DNA of 64,000 nt from Proteobacteria bacterium ST_bin12 (GCA_002083635.1 MSXP01000002.1:1-64000); one strand, 5' to 3'; positions 1 to 8,693 are shown, counted from the first letter of the stretch. Notes: a model not told the origin generated them from the letters alone. Numbers and translations are program-made.

Positions 1-13
1 AAGTGCTCGCAAT

Positions 14-37
14 AAAGCCCTCAAAAGAGGGCTTTTT
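14..37 (+). terminator. Rho-independent terminator of an upstream gene
   Basis: A 9-bp perfect stem (14-22 with 27-35), an AAAA loop and a trailing T run. It lies before the first gene of the window and most likely ends a gene located to the left of the window. Confidence 0.8.
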
Positions 38-125
38 GCTTTTATGGCACTTAATTAATCAGCCAAAAAATTGTGGTTTATGCTGTATTCGGGGTATAGT
101 CATTACTATTCTTGGAGTAGCTATC

Positions 126-608
126 ATGAAGATGTTTTTATTAAGTTGCTTGTGTCTGTTTTGTTTGTCTGTATTTGCTCAAAGTGAGTCTGCCGACAAT
201 AGAAACAAAGCATGTCAAAAAACTTGTTTGCCGGTTGATTTAACGCGCAGCAAACAGGATGAGCCTCTGTCGCCTGGCAAAATCAATAACGAATTAACTA
301 AAAGCAGGCAGGCTGAAAATCTAACATCCGATAAATTACGTGACGATTTATCGCGTGGACAAGATAGCGCTGTGTTGCATACAGGTAAAAAAACTGGTGA
401 TTTGAGCCGTGGCTTAGAAACTAAGCCTTTTCAAACAATTAGAAGTCGCGATGATTTGACTCGCAGTAATGTCAATGACAATTTAACCGCAGGCAGAAAA
501 GGCGATGATTTATCGCGTAATGTAGTGAGTAATGACTTAGGTTTTAATCGGGTACGTGATGGTTTATCTCGCGGTAAAGAGTCACCCACATTAGAGCGTT
601 GTGATTAG
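126..608 (+). CDS. Secreted protein built of 9-residue tandem repeats
   Basis: The reading frame is open from near the window edge, but the start is placed at ATG 126 because a GGAG motif lies about 8 nt upstream and the product then begins with a clean Sec signal peptide (MKMFLLSCLCLFCLSVFA, then QSES). The 160-aa product has a CxxxC pair just after the signal peptide and a final Cys near the C-terminus. The rest consists of 13 uninterrupted units of exactly 9 residues starting at residue 39. Each begins with Leu (one Phe), followed by Ser/Thr, Arg/Lys and Gly/Ser, and often ends in Asp-Asp or Asn-Asp. The protein is rich in charged residues and has no enzyme motif. I do not recognise the family. 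It is probably periplasmic or extracellular; its function is unknown. Confidence 0.75.
   Translation: MKMFLLSCLCLFCLSVFAQSESADNRNKACQKTCLPVDLTRSKQDEPLSPGKINNELTKSRQAENLTSDKLRDDLSRGQDSAVLHTGKKTGDLSRGLETKPFQTIRSRDDLTRSNVNDNLTAGRKGDDLSRNVVSNDLGFNRVRDGLSRGKESPTLERCD
240..590 (+). repeat. 13 x 27-bp in-frame degenerate tandem repeats
   Basis: Thirteen consecutive 27-bp units encode 9-aa repeats with no insertion or deletion. Odd units begin L-S/T-R/K-G/S and even units tend to be L-x-x-G/D/N-K/R-x-x-D/N-D/E, so the higher-order period is 18 aa (54 bp). The DNA copies have diverged while the protein period is kept. Confidence 0.85.
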
Positions 609-635
609 TTTCTTACTGATAAGTGAGGGATTTAA

Positions 636-1865
636 TTAAACATCAGGCACATAGTTAAACGCTATTTTAATTTGTGACGCATATAAGGCATTATGCGCAC
701 CGCCTAGGTAAATCGTATTTTTTCCATACTTCAAATTCAATACATCCAGTGCATTATTAAGTTTTTTCTCAATGATGCTGGGTTTTTCAGTAAATAAATC
801 GTCTACATATTGATGTGCATTGCTTAAATGCCCAAAATTGACACCTACAGCAATTGGCTCTAATTCCGTATGAAAGGTGTCACCCTTATCTAGGAGCGTT
901 TCTAGCGCGCTTGTTAGCTTGAGGGAGTCGTTTGTGGCTGTCATAGAGCTTTCTTTATAAAAGCGCGCAATTTCTTTTGTTTTAGTATGGCGGAATTTAA
1001 TTTTTACACTGATGTGTGTGGTTAAAAGACCGTAACTGCGCATACGTGTGGCTGCTTTTTGCAATAAGCGATGCAGTACCGCTTTTGCTCCTTCAATATT
1101 ACGCAGCTCTGGCGGCAATACGTGTGAGTGTCCTAAGCTACTGCGTGCATTCTTAACATAATAGGGTTCTATGCCACGTAATTTGTCGTAATAACGCTCG
1201 CCTTCTACGCTACCCCAAACGGCGTGTAATTGTTGCCTATTCGCGGCATATAATTTTTCAATAGAATCAATGCCGTAGCGCATTAGTCTAGCTTGCATTT
1301 GCTTACCAATACCGTTTAGCACACCAAGTTTAAGTGTCAATAATTTGGCTGGAATATCATTATTTTCAATGACTACACAACCGTTTGGTTTTTGCATGTT
1401 TGAAGCTGTTTTAGCCAAAAAAGTATTAGGCGCAATACCAATAGAGCAATGTATAAACTCAAATTGTTTGTTAATTTCACGTTTAATTTTAGCGGCTAAT
1501 TGGAGTGCGTTATGTTTATCTTGCTGTGATCCCGTTAATTTGCATACCATTTCGTCAATGGATAGGACTCTTTCAACATGCGTGCAAGATTCAACAATTT
1601 CGATTAATTTGTGATGATATTGCACGTAAAGAGGCGGCCGTGCCTCAACAAAAATCATATCAGGGCACATTTTGCGCGCATCGCGCACGCCTGTGCCTGT
1701 TTTAACGCCAAACGCTTTTGCCTCATAACTGGCGGCAATGCAGCATGTGCTCTCTGCCATCAGCGGTAGAACGCCAACAGGCTTGCCGCGTAATTCAGGG
1801 CGCAGTTGCTGCTCAACAGAGGCGAAGTAAGAGTTAAAATCGACGTATAAAGCGTTTAAAGACAT
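636..1865 (-). CDS. Y-family (DinB/UmuC-like) translesion DNA polymerase
   Basis: A 409-aa protein with the N-terminal palm signature of Y-family polymerases (YVDFNSYFASVEQQ, residues 7-20, carrying the first metal-binding Asp) and the second catalytic motif SIDE near residues 102-105, followed by helix-hairpin-helix and little-finger regions. The motif after SIDE reads MVCKL rather than the usual AYLD of DinB, which places it in a divergent subgroup rather than canonical DNA polymerase IV. Family knowledge predicts error-prone bypass synthesis on damaged DNA. No LexA-type palindrome was seen upstream. It is monocistronic and lies next to the left end of mobile element 1, but its base composition resembles the chromosome, so I take it as a host gene. 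Confidence 0.85.
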   Translation of the reverse strand: MSLNALYVDFNSYFASVEQQLRPELRGKPVGVLPLMAESTCCIAASYEAKAFGVKTGTGVRDARKMCPDMIFVEARPPLYVQYHHKLIEIVESCTHVERVLSIDEMVCKLTGSQQDKHNALQLAAKIKREINKQFEFIHCSIGIAPNTFLAKTASNMQKPNGCVVIENNDIPAKLLTLKLGVLNGIGKQMQARLMRYGIDSIEKLYAANRQQLHAVWGSVEGERYYDKLRGIEPYYVKNARSSLGHSHVLPPELRNIEGAKAVLHRLLQKAATRMRSYGLLTTHISVKIKFRHTKTKEIARFYKESSMTATNDSLKLTSALETLLDKGDTFHTELEPIAVGVNFGHLSNAHQYVDDLFTEKPSIIEKKLNNALDVLNLKYGKNTIYLGGAHNALYASQIKIAFNYVPDV

Positions 1866-1998
1866 GGTGAATATTAATTAAATGCTAATCAAATTTTAAA
1901 GTGAATGTAATGTTTTGGTTTGAATATTGACTAACTATTGTAAGACTATTAATCATCAATTAAAGTCAGATTTAATAATAAATTTAAAGGTGGGTATT

Positions 1999-2064
1999 AT
2001 GAGTAATCAACAAATCGCAATTTTCGCAGGCGGTTGTTTTTGGTGCACAGAATATTCATTGTAA
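1999..2064 (+). pseudogene. msrA: Stranded 5' end of the original msrA gene
   Basis: An ATG with a good ribosome site (AAAGGTGGG, 1986-1994) opens a 21-codon frame, MSNQQIAIFAGGCFWCTE then YSL and stop. The first 18 residues match the start of the intact MsrA at 11373 (MNENIAVFAGGCFWCTE), including the catalytic GCFWC motif. This is the host msrA promoter and start, cut off from its gene body by insertion of element 1. The rest of 1866-2229 holds only the repeat pair at 2141-2161 and AT-rich DNA. Confidence 0.85.
2032..2045 (+). repeat. Left attachment-site core of element 1 (in msrA codons)
   Basis: The 14-bp sequence GGTTGTTTTTGGTG is identical at 11403-11416. Both copies lie in the msrA codons for Gly-Cys-Phe-Trp-Cys. 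Outside the identity the two sides still encode the same residues with different codons. Recombination between the copies would rebuild one uninterrupted msrA and release a circle. Confidence 0.8.
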
Positions 2065-2140
2065 AAATAAGTCAAATAAAAAATGTTTAACTATATGTAT
2101 TTAAACAATATATTATATTTTATTGTAAATATGTTTCTCA

Positions 2141-2161
2141 TTGGGTGAACCATTGGGTGAA
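2141..2161 (+). repeat. TTGGGTGAA repeat pair near left end of element 1
   Basis: TTGGGTGAA occurs at 2141-2149 and 2153-2161, and again at 11254-11262 near the other end in the same orientation. It reads TTCACCCAA on the other strand, close to the TTCACCAAA pairs flanking element 2. Integrase arm-type binding sites are a plausible role (inference). Confidence 0.5.
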
Positions 2162-2229
2162 TATATTTTTTCTAAACGCCTCAAAAATGGCTGTTTGCTA
2201 TACTCATAGAACTTTATCAGGGGAAAAAT

Positions 2230-3018
2230 ATGGGAATTTTCAGTTCATTAGTAAATCTATTGCAACCTCAACAATCAAAAAACATTGAGAAAGAACCTAT
2301 AAGGTCATTACCAACAATAAAACCAGATAAAGATTTATTTATATGCTATGACGAAATATTTTTTATTGAAATGAAAAATGTTCAAGGTATTTCATTAGAT
2401 AACATAAAAGAAATTCATACCATTATTAAAAACGGTGACGGTGGTTTTTTAAATATGCACAGTTATCATAAAAATGTTTATGAACAATTTTTTAAGAACA
2501 AAAACTGGGTATGGGTTGAATACGAGAATTGGAATGATATATGCAAAAAGTTGGGAAAATACCCCTCGTCATTTCCAGTAAAAAATACAATAAAAGATAA
2601 CAGTATAAATTTAGAATATATTTTAAATTCATTAAAAGTTGCAGAGCTTAAAGAAATACTTAAAACAGAAAAAGTAGAATATCAAGAAAAATTTAAAAAA
2701 AATGAATTGATAGATACTGTTAAGAAAATTATCAATATAGAAAATAATAAAATTATTATTGATAAATTAAAAGAAAAAGAGGAAGTTGAAAAATATCATT
2801 TATATGAGTTGTTAATGAGAACTATACATTTTAGAGCTTCAAATTACTATGACGAAAAAAGAGGAAAAAGAGCTGGTATAAAAAAATATGAATTAACCTA
2901 TGTATATGAGGAAGACAAAGAATTTGTTAAATTAGCATTGATAAAAAACCCAAATGCAATTCCCCCATTTTTCCCGTCAGATTTAACTCTTAGAACAGCT
3001 ATCATAGACTTTGATTAA
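2230..3018 (+). CDS. Hypothetical protein with SAP-like helix-turn motif
   Basis: A 262-aa lysine-rich protein with a strong ribosome site (AGGGGAA) before ATG 2230. Residues about 135-175 (LKVAELKEILKTEKVEYQ, then KKNELIDTVKKI) resemble a SAP-type putative nucleic-acid-binding helix-extended-loop-helix. The remainder has no motif I recognise. It is the only element-1 gene on the + strand and is convergent with the relaxase gene, which marks it as cargo separate from the mobilization operon. Codon use is very AT-rich like the rest of the element. Function unknown. Confidence 0.65.
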   Translation: MGIFSSLVNLLQPQQSKNIEKEPIRSLPTIKPDKDLFICYDEIFFIEMKNVQGISLDNIKEIHTIIKNGDGGFLNMHSYHKNVYEQFFKNKNWVWVEYENWNDICKKLGKYPSSFPVKNTIKDNSINLEYILNSLKVAELKEILKTEKVEYQEKFKKNELIDTVKKIINIENNKIIIDKLKEKEEVEKYHLYELLMRTIHFRASNYYDEKRGKRAGIKKYELTYVYEEDKEFVKLALIKNPNAIPPFFPSDLTLRTAIIDFD

Positions 3019-3042
3019 ATAATCGCTCTACGAGGCTTAAAA

Positions 3043-5934
3043 CTAACTTACTTGCCTCATTTTCATTCCTTGGTTTTGTTTATGTGCAGGGGTTAAAGTT
3101 TGTGATTGAGTTTGATATTCAACACCTCGTATATCAAAATTTCTACAAGGTGTTTTATGAGGCTCTTTTGAATACTCATATTTAATCTTAACAACTTCAT
3201 TATTTTTAACTTCAATTGCCTTTGGTTTTTCAATCTCTTTAATTAGTTTAGTTTCTAATTTATTCTCTTTCTCTAATTTCATTTCTGCACTTCTAATTGC
3301 AATTTTTTCTGCACGAGTTCTTGGCTCAACAACATTTTTATAATAATCTTTACAAGCAGTATTCTCATAAGCATTAAATTTATCGTTAGATATTTTTGAG
3401 TTTCTTTTAAAATCTGCCTCTGTTCCTTCAACAAGATATAAATTTACATTATCTTTGTGTCTTGAAAATTCTACATAAGATTGATTAGAAGTTGTTTGAC
3501 CTGTGCTAAACACATAAGCATTATTGACTGTTTGCCCTTGTGATTTATGAGCTGTCTGGCAATATGAATGGTTAAAATTATTATGCTTGTTTGGGTCTAG
3601 GTTTATTGTTTTATCAATACCGTCTTGATTTATTGATAATGTTAAAACATTAGTATTTTTATCAATACTTGTAATGGTTGCCATTGTTCCATTTTCTAAA
3701 ACTGTATTTTTATCAATTCGTGTTTTTTTGTTAATAACTATTCTGTCGTTATCAGTGAAATACCTACCTTCAGCAAATTTATTACTACCAATCTTTACCT
3801 GTAATTCAATTTGATTATCATTTTTTAAAATATTATCTTCAAATAATTTATTTCTAACTTTGTCATTAAGTTTATTAACAACACTATTATCTTTAGCAAT
3901 TATTAACTTATTAGCTATTAAATTTTTATCGTCAAAATAATCATTAACTAATTTATCAAAAACTTTATCTTGTGTTTTATCAGTATGTAATAATTTATTA
4001 TCTTTGAGTAAATCAAAAGCTCTATTAACTTCTTTATCTCTAAAACTTTCTGCAATATTTTTAGCTAAATCATTTTTTTGCCTCATATTAGTTATAAGTC
4101 TTGATTGATTATCTTCTGAAATATTATTATTGATATTTATTAAAGAACAACCATACTCAACTGCCTCTAACTGCTTGGGGTCTCCAACAAGAATAATATT
4201 TCCTTTATATTTTTCTGTAATTTGTAAAAGTTTATTCATATGATTAGAGCTAACCATACCAGCTTCGTCAATAATTAAAGTTGGTGGCTTATCAAATTTA
4301 ATCAATCCTTTTTCATAGTTAGTTAAAAATTCTTGAATATTATTAGTATTCTTAATATCTGCCTCTTGTAATGCTTTTGAGATTTTTCCAGCAGTTGCTA
4401 ACCCATATACTGAATTAGTATTTTTATGTAAATCATTAGCAAACTTAATTGCTGTTGTAGTTTTACCTGTTCCAGCATCTCCAGTGATAGATACTATTGA
4501 TTTATTACCATTCAAAATTAACCTGCAAGCCTCTACCTGTCCTGAATTTAATTTAAAGTTGTTATCTATTAGATATTTTTTAAAATCGCTTACAGCTTGT
4601 TGTTTAACTTCTTTATCAATTTCAAAATTTGTTTGAGATAATTTTTTTGATATTTCAACAATATTTCTTTCTGTATTAAATACTCTTTCAGTCGTATAAA
4701 TCTTTTTATTTTTATCAACTTCCATAACTTTCATTTTTTCGGAATAAATATCAAAAGCATTATCAACAGTTTTATTTAATGATTTTAAATCTTGAATTTG
4801 AATATCGTGTTTAAACTCACTAATAAAAACTTCATTAAATTTAGTTCTTGTAAATGAGCCTTCGGTTAAAATTAATCTATCTTCAATTTTTTTAATAATC
4901 TCTAAATCATTAAATTTAGTAAATAGCTCAATCTCATTTTTATAATTTTCAATAGATAAACTATTATTCAACTCTTTAAATTTTTCAAAATTAAAATCTA
5001 CTTTATCTAGCTTATCTTTAAATGTATTCATTATTTCATTATAAGAAAGTTCTTTTTTATCTTTTGCTGTAACTTTTCTGCATTGTTCTAATCTGTAAGC
5101 TTTATCTCTATCAGCAGTTGAATTAAATTTTAGCTTGTTCTCTTTCTCCCAAGCTTTTACCTCATGACTTCTATCACTGAATTTATTTGAAACTTCGTCT
5201 GGTATTCCTGCAATCTTATAAGAAAAATCATTGTTTATATCTTCTGTTGTTTTTATTCCTATATCTTTCAATCTATTTATTATTAGTGAATTAACTTTCT
5301 GTGTTAATTCTTTTTGGTGTTGATATAGTTTTTGAGTATCTATTGCTTGAATTTTTGGCTCTTTATCTTTGTAATAAAATTTGGCCTGATTAAATATTTG
5401 AACATGAACATGTAGGTGTGGGTCTAAATCTCTATTTTCATAGTGAGTAAATTTTGAGCAAATCATTTCTGTTTTATCTGTTTCAAGATTTTTTCTATAA
5501 TTGCTACCTTGATTGCTTGGCATAAGCAATTGCTCAACTTCTTTCATTACTTCGTCTGTTGAGCTATGTATTACTTCCATAATTTGTTTTCTAGTATCTT
5601 CGTCTGCAACGGCATACAACACTGAAAGAGATTTTGGCAATGTTAAACACATTTCCTTGCCTGCTTGGTGTTGTGGTGTTCCAGCCCCTTTAATAGCTTT
5701 ATCACCATTAGGTTTATAACCGTCATATAATTTACTAAAATCTTCATTATCAAAATCTTTGTTTAATAACCCATACTCTTCTGCAAGCTTTCCAATAAAT
5801 TCTGGTTTTCTTTCATTGTTAATACTTAAATAATCAGCATAAGAAAGTTTCTTACCCTCAAGATTTCTTTGGCTTATAGTGTAATAATCTTTATCTCCTA
5901 TCTCATGTAATTTAAACATTTTATTTTTTACCAA
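3043..5934 (-). CDS. MobF (TrwC/TraI-type) relaxase with RecD-like helicase domain
   Basis: A 963-aa conjugative relaxase. The N-terminal nuclease has a tyrosine pair at residues 17-18 and the three-histidine metal motif HLHVH at 173-177. The C-terminal half is a superfamily 1 helicase with Walker A GDAGTGKTT at about 485-493, Walker B LIIDEAGM at about 553-560, the GDPKQLEAV motif and a late TAHKSQGQT motif. Family knowledge: it would nick oriT, stay covalently bound to the 5' end and unwind the strand for transfer. It overlaps the upstream ribbon-helix-helix gene by 14 bp, so the two are one operon. It is close to typical TrwC length. Confidence 0.9.
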   Translation of the reverse strand: MVKNKMFKLHEIGDKDYYTISQRNLEGKKLSYADYLSINNERKPEFIGKLAEEYGLLNKDFDNEDFSKLYDGYKPNGDKAIKGAGTPQHQAGKEMCLTLPKSLSVLYAVADEDTRKQIMEVIHSSTDEVMKEVEQLLMPSNQGSNYRKNLETDKTEMICSKFTHYENRDLDPHLHVHVQIFNQAKFYYKDKEPKIQAIDTQKLYQHQKELTQKVNSLIINRLKDIGIKTTEDINNDFSYKIAGIPDEVSNKFSDRSHEVKAWEKENKLKFNSTADRDKAYRLEQCRKVTAKDKKELSYNEIMNTFKDKLDKVDFNFEKFKELNNSLSIENYKNEIELFTKFNDLEIIKKIEDRLILTEGSFTRTKFNEVFISEFKHDIQIQDLKSLNKTVDNAFDIYSEKMKVMEVDKNKKIYTTERVFNTERNIVEISKKLSQTNFEIDKEVKQQAVSDFKKYLIDNNFKLNSGQVEACRLILNGNKSIVSITGDAGTGKTTTAIKFANDLHKNTNSVYGLATAGKISKALQEADIKNTNNIQEFLTNYEKGLIKFDKPPTLIIDEAGMVSSNHMNKLLQITEKYKGNIILVGDPKQLEAVEYGCSLININNNISEDNQSRLITNMRQKNDLAKNIAESFRDKEVNRAFDLLKDNKLLHTDKTQDKVFDKLVNDYFDDKNLIANKLIIAKDNSVVNKLNDKVRNKLFEDNILKNDNQIELQVKIGSNKFAEGRYFTDNDRIVINKKTRIDKNTVLENGTMATITSIDKNTNVLTLSINQDGIDKTINLDPNKHNNFNHSYCQTAHKSQGQTVNNAYVFSTGQTTSNQSYVEFSRHKDNVNLYLVEGTEADFKRNSKISNDKFNAYENTACKDYYKNVVEPRTRAEKIAIRSAEMKLEKENKLETKLIKEIEKPKAIEVKNNEVVKIKYEYSKEPHKTPCRNFDIRGVEYQTQSQTLTPAHKQNQGMKMRQVS

Positions 5935-6433
5935 ATATATTTAATAATGGTTTTATTTTATTTTCTTCCATAAAGAGTTTAACTTTTTCGTCCATATCAG
6001 CTAATTGTTCTTTTATAGTTTTGTTATTATTGTTAATAAGTTCTCTTGATTTTTTTCTATACTCACCAAATTTATTTACAAAATAATCCAATGAAACTGT
6101 AAATTTACTTTCTAATGATTTTAAAGAGTTGTCAAAAGTCTGTAGCTTTTCATTTTGAATATCTATTTTTTCTAATACTAATTTATTAAAATTTATGTTC
6201 TCTTCAATTCTTTTTATCATTTGAGTTAGTAAAGCTTCTTTCTCTATAATGTAATTAGAATTTTTAATAATGTCCTTATGAGCATTAAAGTTTATTATCA
6301 TATTCTCAACAATTTGATTTTGATTTAACTTTAATTCTTTTGCATTTCTAGCTAAAATCTCTTTAGCATTCGGAGTTAAATTTATTTTAGTTTCAATCTT
6401 ACTTATAGAATTTATTGCTTTAAGTCTTGGCAT
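5921..6433 (-). CDS. Ribbon-helix-helix/coiled-coil relaxosome accessory protein
   Basis: A 170-aa protein whose N-terminus has the pattern of a ribbon-helix-helix DNA-binding fold (K-I-N-L-T-P-N-A-K-E-I-L then a helix ending in QIVENMI), followed by a long helical region (about 60-150) likely to form a coiled coil. By position directly upstream of, and overlapping, the MobF relaxase gene it resembles TrwA/TraY-type accessory proteins that bind oriT and repress the mob operon. Start ATG 6433 has AAGG eight nt upstream. The promoter at 6464-6491 drives it. Sequence identity to known TrwA was not testable. Confidence 0.65.
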   Translation of the reverse strand: MPRLKAINSISKIETKINLTPNAKEILARNAKELKLNQNQIVENMIINFNAHKDIIKNSNYIIEKEALLTQMIKRIEENINFNKLVLEKIDIQNEKLQTFDNSLKSLESKFTVSLDYFVNKFGEYRKKSRELINNNNKTIKEQLADMDEKVKLFMEENKIKPLLNIFGKK

Positions 6434-6463
6434 TTTAGCTACCTTTATTATTGTTCTAACTTA

Positions 6464-6491
6464 TTTATAGCAGTTAAAAATGCGAAGTCAA
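6464..6491 (-). promoter_or_regulatory. Promoter of the relaxase operon
   Basis: On the minus strand a TTGACT -35 box (6486-6491), a 16-bp spacer and a TATAAA -10 box (6464-6469), about 30 bp before the start of the accessory gene. The same CTATTGACTT -35 context and 16-bp spacer occur at the other element-1 promoter (8376-8403). Confidence 0.6.
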
Positions 6492-6751
6492 TAGCTCACC
6501 CCTTTAAAACGATATTAGGGCTAAAATCTTGGGGTTTTCCAATATATTGGAAGTAAGGTTCTCTGCTTTATTAATCTTTAAAAAAATAGGGAAAATTCTG
6601 TATGTAGGGGAGGGTATAAGTTTTTAGTTCGTGGTTGAAAAGTTCTTAAAGTATTTATGTTTTAAGTTTTTTATTTTTATGTAATTTGGTTTTTATATGG
6701 GTAAGTTTTATTGTTTTATAATTTTTACTATCTTTATTTGATTCGGTCTTG

Positions 6752-6776
6752 AAAAAAAAAGCAACTTTCGTTGCTT
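6752..6776 (-). terminator. Rho-independent terminator
   Basis: Read on the minus strand: stem AAGCAAC/GTTGCTT (6759-6776), GAAA tetraloop, then a run of T. It lies immediately after the stop of the gene ending at 6783. Confidence 0.85.
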
Positions 6777-6782
6777 GATTTT

Positions 6783-7067
6783 TTAAGAATTTTGACCAGC
6801 ACAGCTTTCAATATTTGATAGAGTTAAGCTATTAAATTTAATAGTATTCATAATTCTGCAATAACTGTTAATCACTGCAAAACTATTTTTATCATATTCT
6901 AAAAACCACATTGCATTTTTACAACCAACACATGAGTTAAAACTTTTTGGTATTTTATCTTTCTGATTTTGATTTGATACATGTTTTATTACTGTATAAC
7001 TACCATTATCAATTCCAGAAAAATCAAATTCTTTTCCAGTAGTATCTGTTAATTTTTGTTCTATCAT
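6783..7067 (-). CDS. Small cysteine-rich hypothetical protein
   Basis: A 94-aa protein with four cysteines in the C-terminal half (CVGC at about 51-54, then single Cys near 74 and 89), which could bind a metal such as zinc. Its ATG overlaps the stop of the upstream ATPase gene as ATGA, and an AAGGAG ribosome site precedes it, so the two are translationally coupled. A terminator follows directly. No family recognised. Confidence 0.6.
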   Translation of the reverse strand: MIEQKLTDTTGKEFDFSGIDNGSYTVIKHVSNQNQKDKIPKSFNSCVGCKNAMWFLEYDKNSFAVINSYCRIMNTIKFNSLTLSNIESCAGQNS

Positions 7068-8341
7068 TTCAAATCTCCTTTGTTATTATTTTTAAGATTT
7101 TCTTTTGTTTGCTTTTCAATATTGATTACTAAATCATATAATAATTTAGCCTCAGCCATATTTTTAACTTTACCTTTTAAGTATTGAGTAATCTCTCTTG
7201 CTGTAAATACTTTACCCTGACTATCAAATTTTATTTTTAACTCAATAGCTTTATCAATAATATTATGGGCTTGGTCTTCATCATACATATCTAGCAAGTG
7301 TTTTAAATCTACAAAATGAGTAAATGTTATTCTGTCTGCCCATTTAATATCTTCTTCGTCAATAATGTTATTTTCTTTTTTCATTAAAATATGATAAAGC
7401 AAAGCATATTTAATAGTTTTCCACTGGGTTCTTCTAAAAAACGAATATGAAATACCCTCAAATTGTTCTAGATTTTTAAAAAACAATAGTTCATATTCTT
7501 TAATAGCTTTTTCAGATAATATATATTTAAAGTGATTTACATTCTCAATTGTTTCTTTAAACTCTAAACTAATTTGTTCTACATATTTATTATGTCCAAG
7601 CAATGGTTTTTTATCATTTCTCGTTTCACAAAATATATAATTAAACCTTTGAGCAAATCCGTCTAGCAACATTTCTTGACTAACATATTTAGTAAATGTC
7701 GTATCTACTGTTGAACCATAAATACTTAATGCAGGTTCAATTGCTTTAATACTCTCTTTACCTGTTGTTCTTGATATATCTGCATTGTCATAGGTCTTTA
7801 AAAAATACTCTTTAAGCTCTGCTAGATATGTTTGTGTTTCCATACCTTTTAATAATTGTGCCCATTCGTCTTTAACTAACAATCCTTTTGGAACTTTACT
7901 CAATTCATTTATGTAGGCTTTTGCAGTTGAAAATTCTTCAAGTTTTTTAATATCTTCTTCATTAGTAAGTTTTTTAATAAAACTTTCAACTGTTGATTTA
8001 CCCGAACCACTAGGGGCTAGTATTATGTTCCAAATATCTGGGTAGATTTTTTGACCGTCTAAATCTATATGTATCTCTTTGCTTAATAAATAACCTGCTA
8101 AATAATGCAATGTTCCAAAAAATGCAATTTGGTGAGGAAAATCTGTTTGACTTCTAAATACTTCAATGATTTTATTTAATACTGAATTGATTGGACTTAA
8201 TGCCATAATTCTATCCCAATCATTTTTATTGTTTTGAACTCCTCTTTGCAAACAATACATACTAATAAAATTTGAATAACTCTCTTTATTTTCTGCTGCC
8301 TTTTTAATTTGTTCCATTATTAACTTATTTGTAAATGCCAT
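7064..8341 (-). CDS. DUF3987/YfjI-like P-loop ATPase, possible replication helicase
   Basis: A 425-aa protein with a Walker A motif APSGSGKST at residues 109-117 and a downstream acidic segment (LLVKDEWAQLL) fitting Walker B. The layout (N-terminal helices, P-loop, then IYGSTVDTTF and a segment ending in FAQRFNYIF) resembles DUF3987/YfjI proteins of plasmids and prophages, related to primase-helicase ATPases. Its promoter carries iteron-like TTCTGCAT repeats, which supports a replication or maintenance role for the excised element (inference). It is first in a two-gene operon with the small cysteine protein. Confidence 0.65.
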   Translation of the reverse strand: MAFTNKLIMEQIKKAAENKESYSNFISMYCLQRGVQNNKNDWDRIMALSPINSVLNKIIEVFRSQTDFPHQIAFFGTLHYLAGYLLSKEIHIDLDGQKIYPDIWNIILAPSGSGKSTVESFIKKLTNEEDIKKLEEFSTAKAYINELSKVPKGLLVKDEWAQLLKGMETQTYLAELKEYFLKTYDNADISRTTGKESIKAIEPALSIYGSTVDTTFTKYVSQEMLLDGFAQRFNYIFCETRNDKKPLLGHNKYVEQISLEFKETIENVNHFKYILSEKAIKEYELLFFKNLEQFEGISYSFFRRTQWKTIKYALLYHILMKKENNIIDEEDIKWADRITFTHFVDLKHLLDMYDEDQAHNIIDKAIELKIKFDSQGKVFTAREITQYLKGKVKNMAEAKLLYDLVINIEKQTKENLKNNNKGDLK

Positions 8342-8375
8342 TATTTATTCCTTTTCTTATTGTTGTTATAAATTA

Positions 8376-8403
8376 AATATAAGAAAAAAAATAAACAAGT
8401 CAA
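8376..8403 (-). promoter_or_regulatory. Promoter of the DUF3987-like ATPase operon
   Basis: Minus-strand TTGACT (8398-8403), a 16-bp spacer and TATATT (8376-8381), about 35 bp before ATG 8341. The inverted repeat at 8407-8431 starts only 3 bp beyond the -35 box, so a protein bound there would touch the promoter. Confidence 0.6.
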
Positions 8404-8406
8404 TAG

Positions 8407-8666
8407 AATGCAGAAAATAAAGTTCTGCATTTTTTTTAATTTCCACCCCCCCCTAGTCGTTTCTTTCTGCATTTTCATATAAAGCTATATTTATTATGAC
8501 TTGTAGCTTATTTTTGTTTTCTGCATTTCTTCTACAGTTTCTACAAATAAAATACCCATATTTTTTTAAATATCTAATCTAATTGATAAATGTTTAATTT
8601 ATTTTGACAAATATTTTTAAGTTTCTAATCTTTACACTATTTCAAAATGACATATAAAATTCTGCA
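8407..8666. repeat. Iteron-like TTCTGCATT repeats upstream of the ATPase operon
   Basis: TTCTGCATT occurs at 8423-8431, 8465-8473 and 8519-8527, a partial TTCTGCA at 8660-8666, and one inverted copy AATGCAGAA at 8407-8415 that forms a 9-bp stem with the first direct copy. Most of the 372-bp gap 8342-8713 is explained by these repeats, the promoter at 8376-8403 and the terminator at 8663-8693. A run of eight C also lies near 8446-8453. Confidence 0.6.
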
Positions 8667-8693
8667 AAAAAAAAGCCACTTAAAAGTGGCTTT
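8663..8693 (-). terminator. Rho-independent terminator
   Basis: Read on the minus strand: stem AAAGCCAC/GTGGCTTT (8672-8693) with a 6-nt loop, followed by a run of about nine T. It ends the gene at 8714-9523. Confidence 0.8.

Larger units (their letters stand above)
6434..6782. other. Non-coding region with 16-bp palindrome, candidate oriT region
   Basis: This 349-bp gap upstream of the relaxase operon contains the promoter above, a perfect 16-bp palindrome TTCCAATATATTGGAA (6537-6552) and the terminator at 6752-6776. By analogy with MobF systems, where oriT lies next to the accessory and relaxase genes, the transfer origin is expected here. I could not match a known MobF nic sequence, so the oriT assignment rests on position. 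Confidence 0.35.

Noticed and set aside
6434..6782. A defined MobF nic site in the relaxase operon leader
   Set aside because: Segments such as TAGCCC and CTATTGACT vaguely recall known nic regions, but no consistent match was found; only the positional oriT suggestion was kept.
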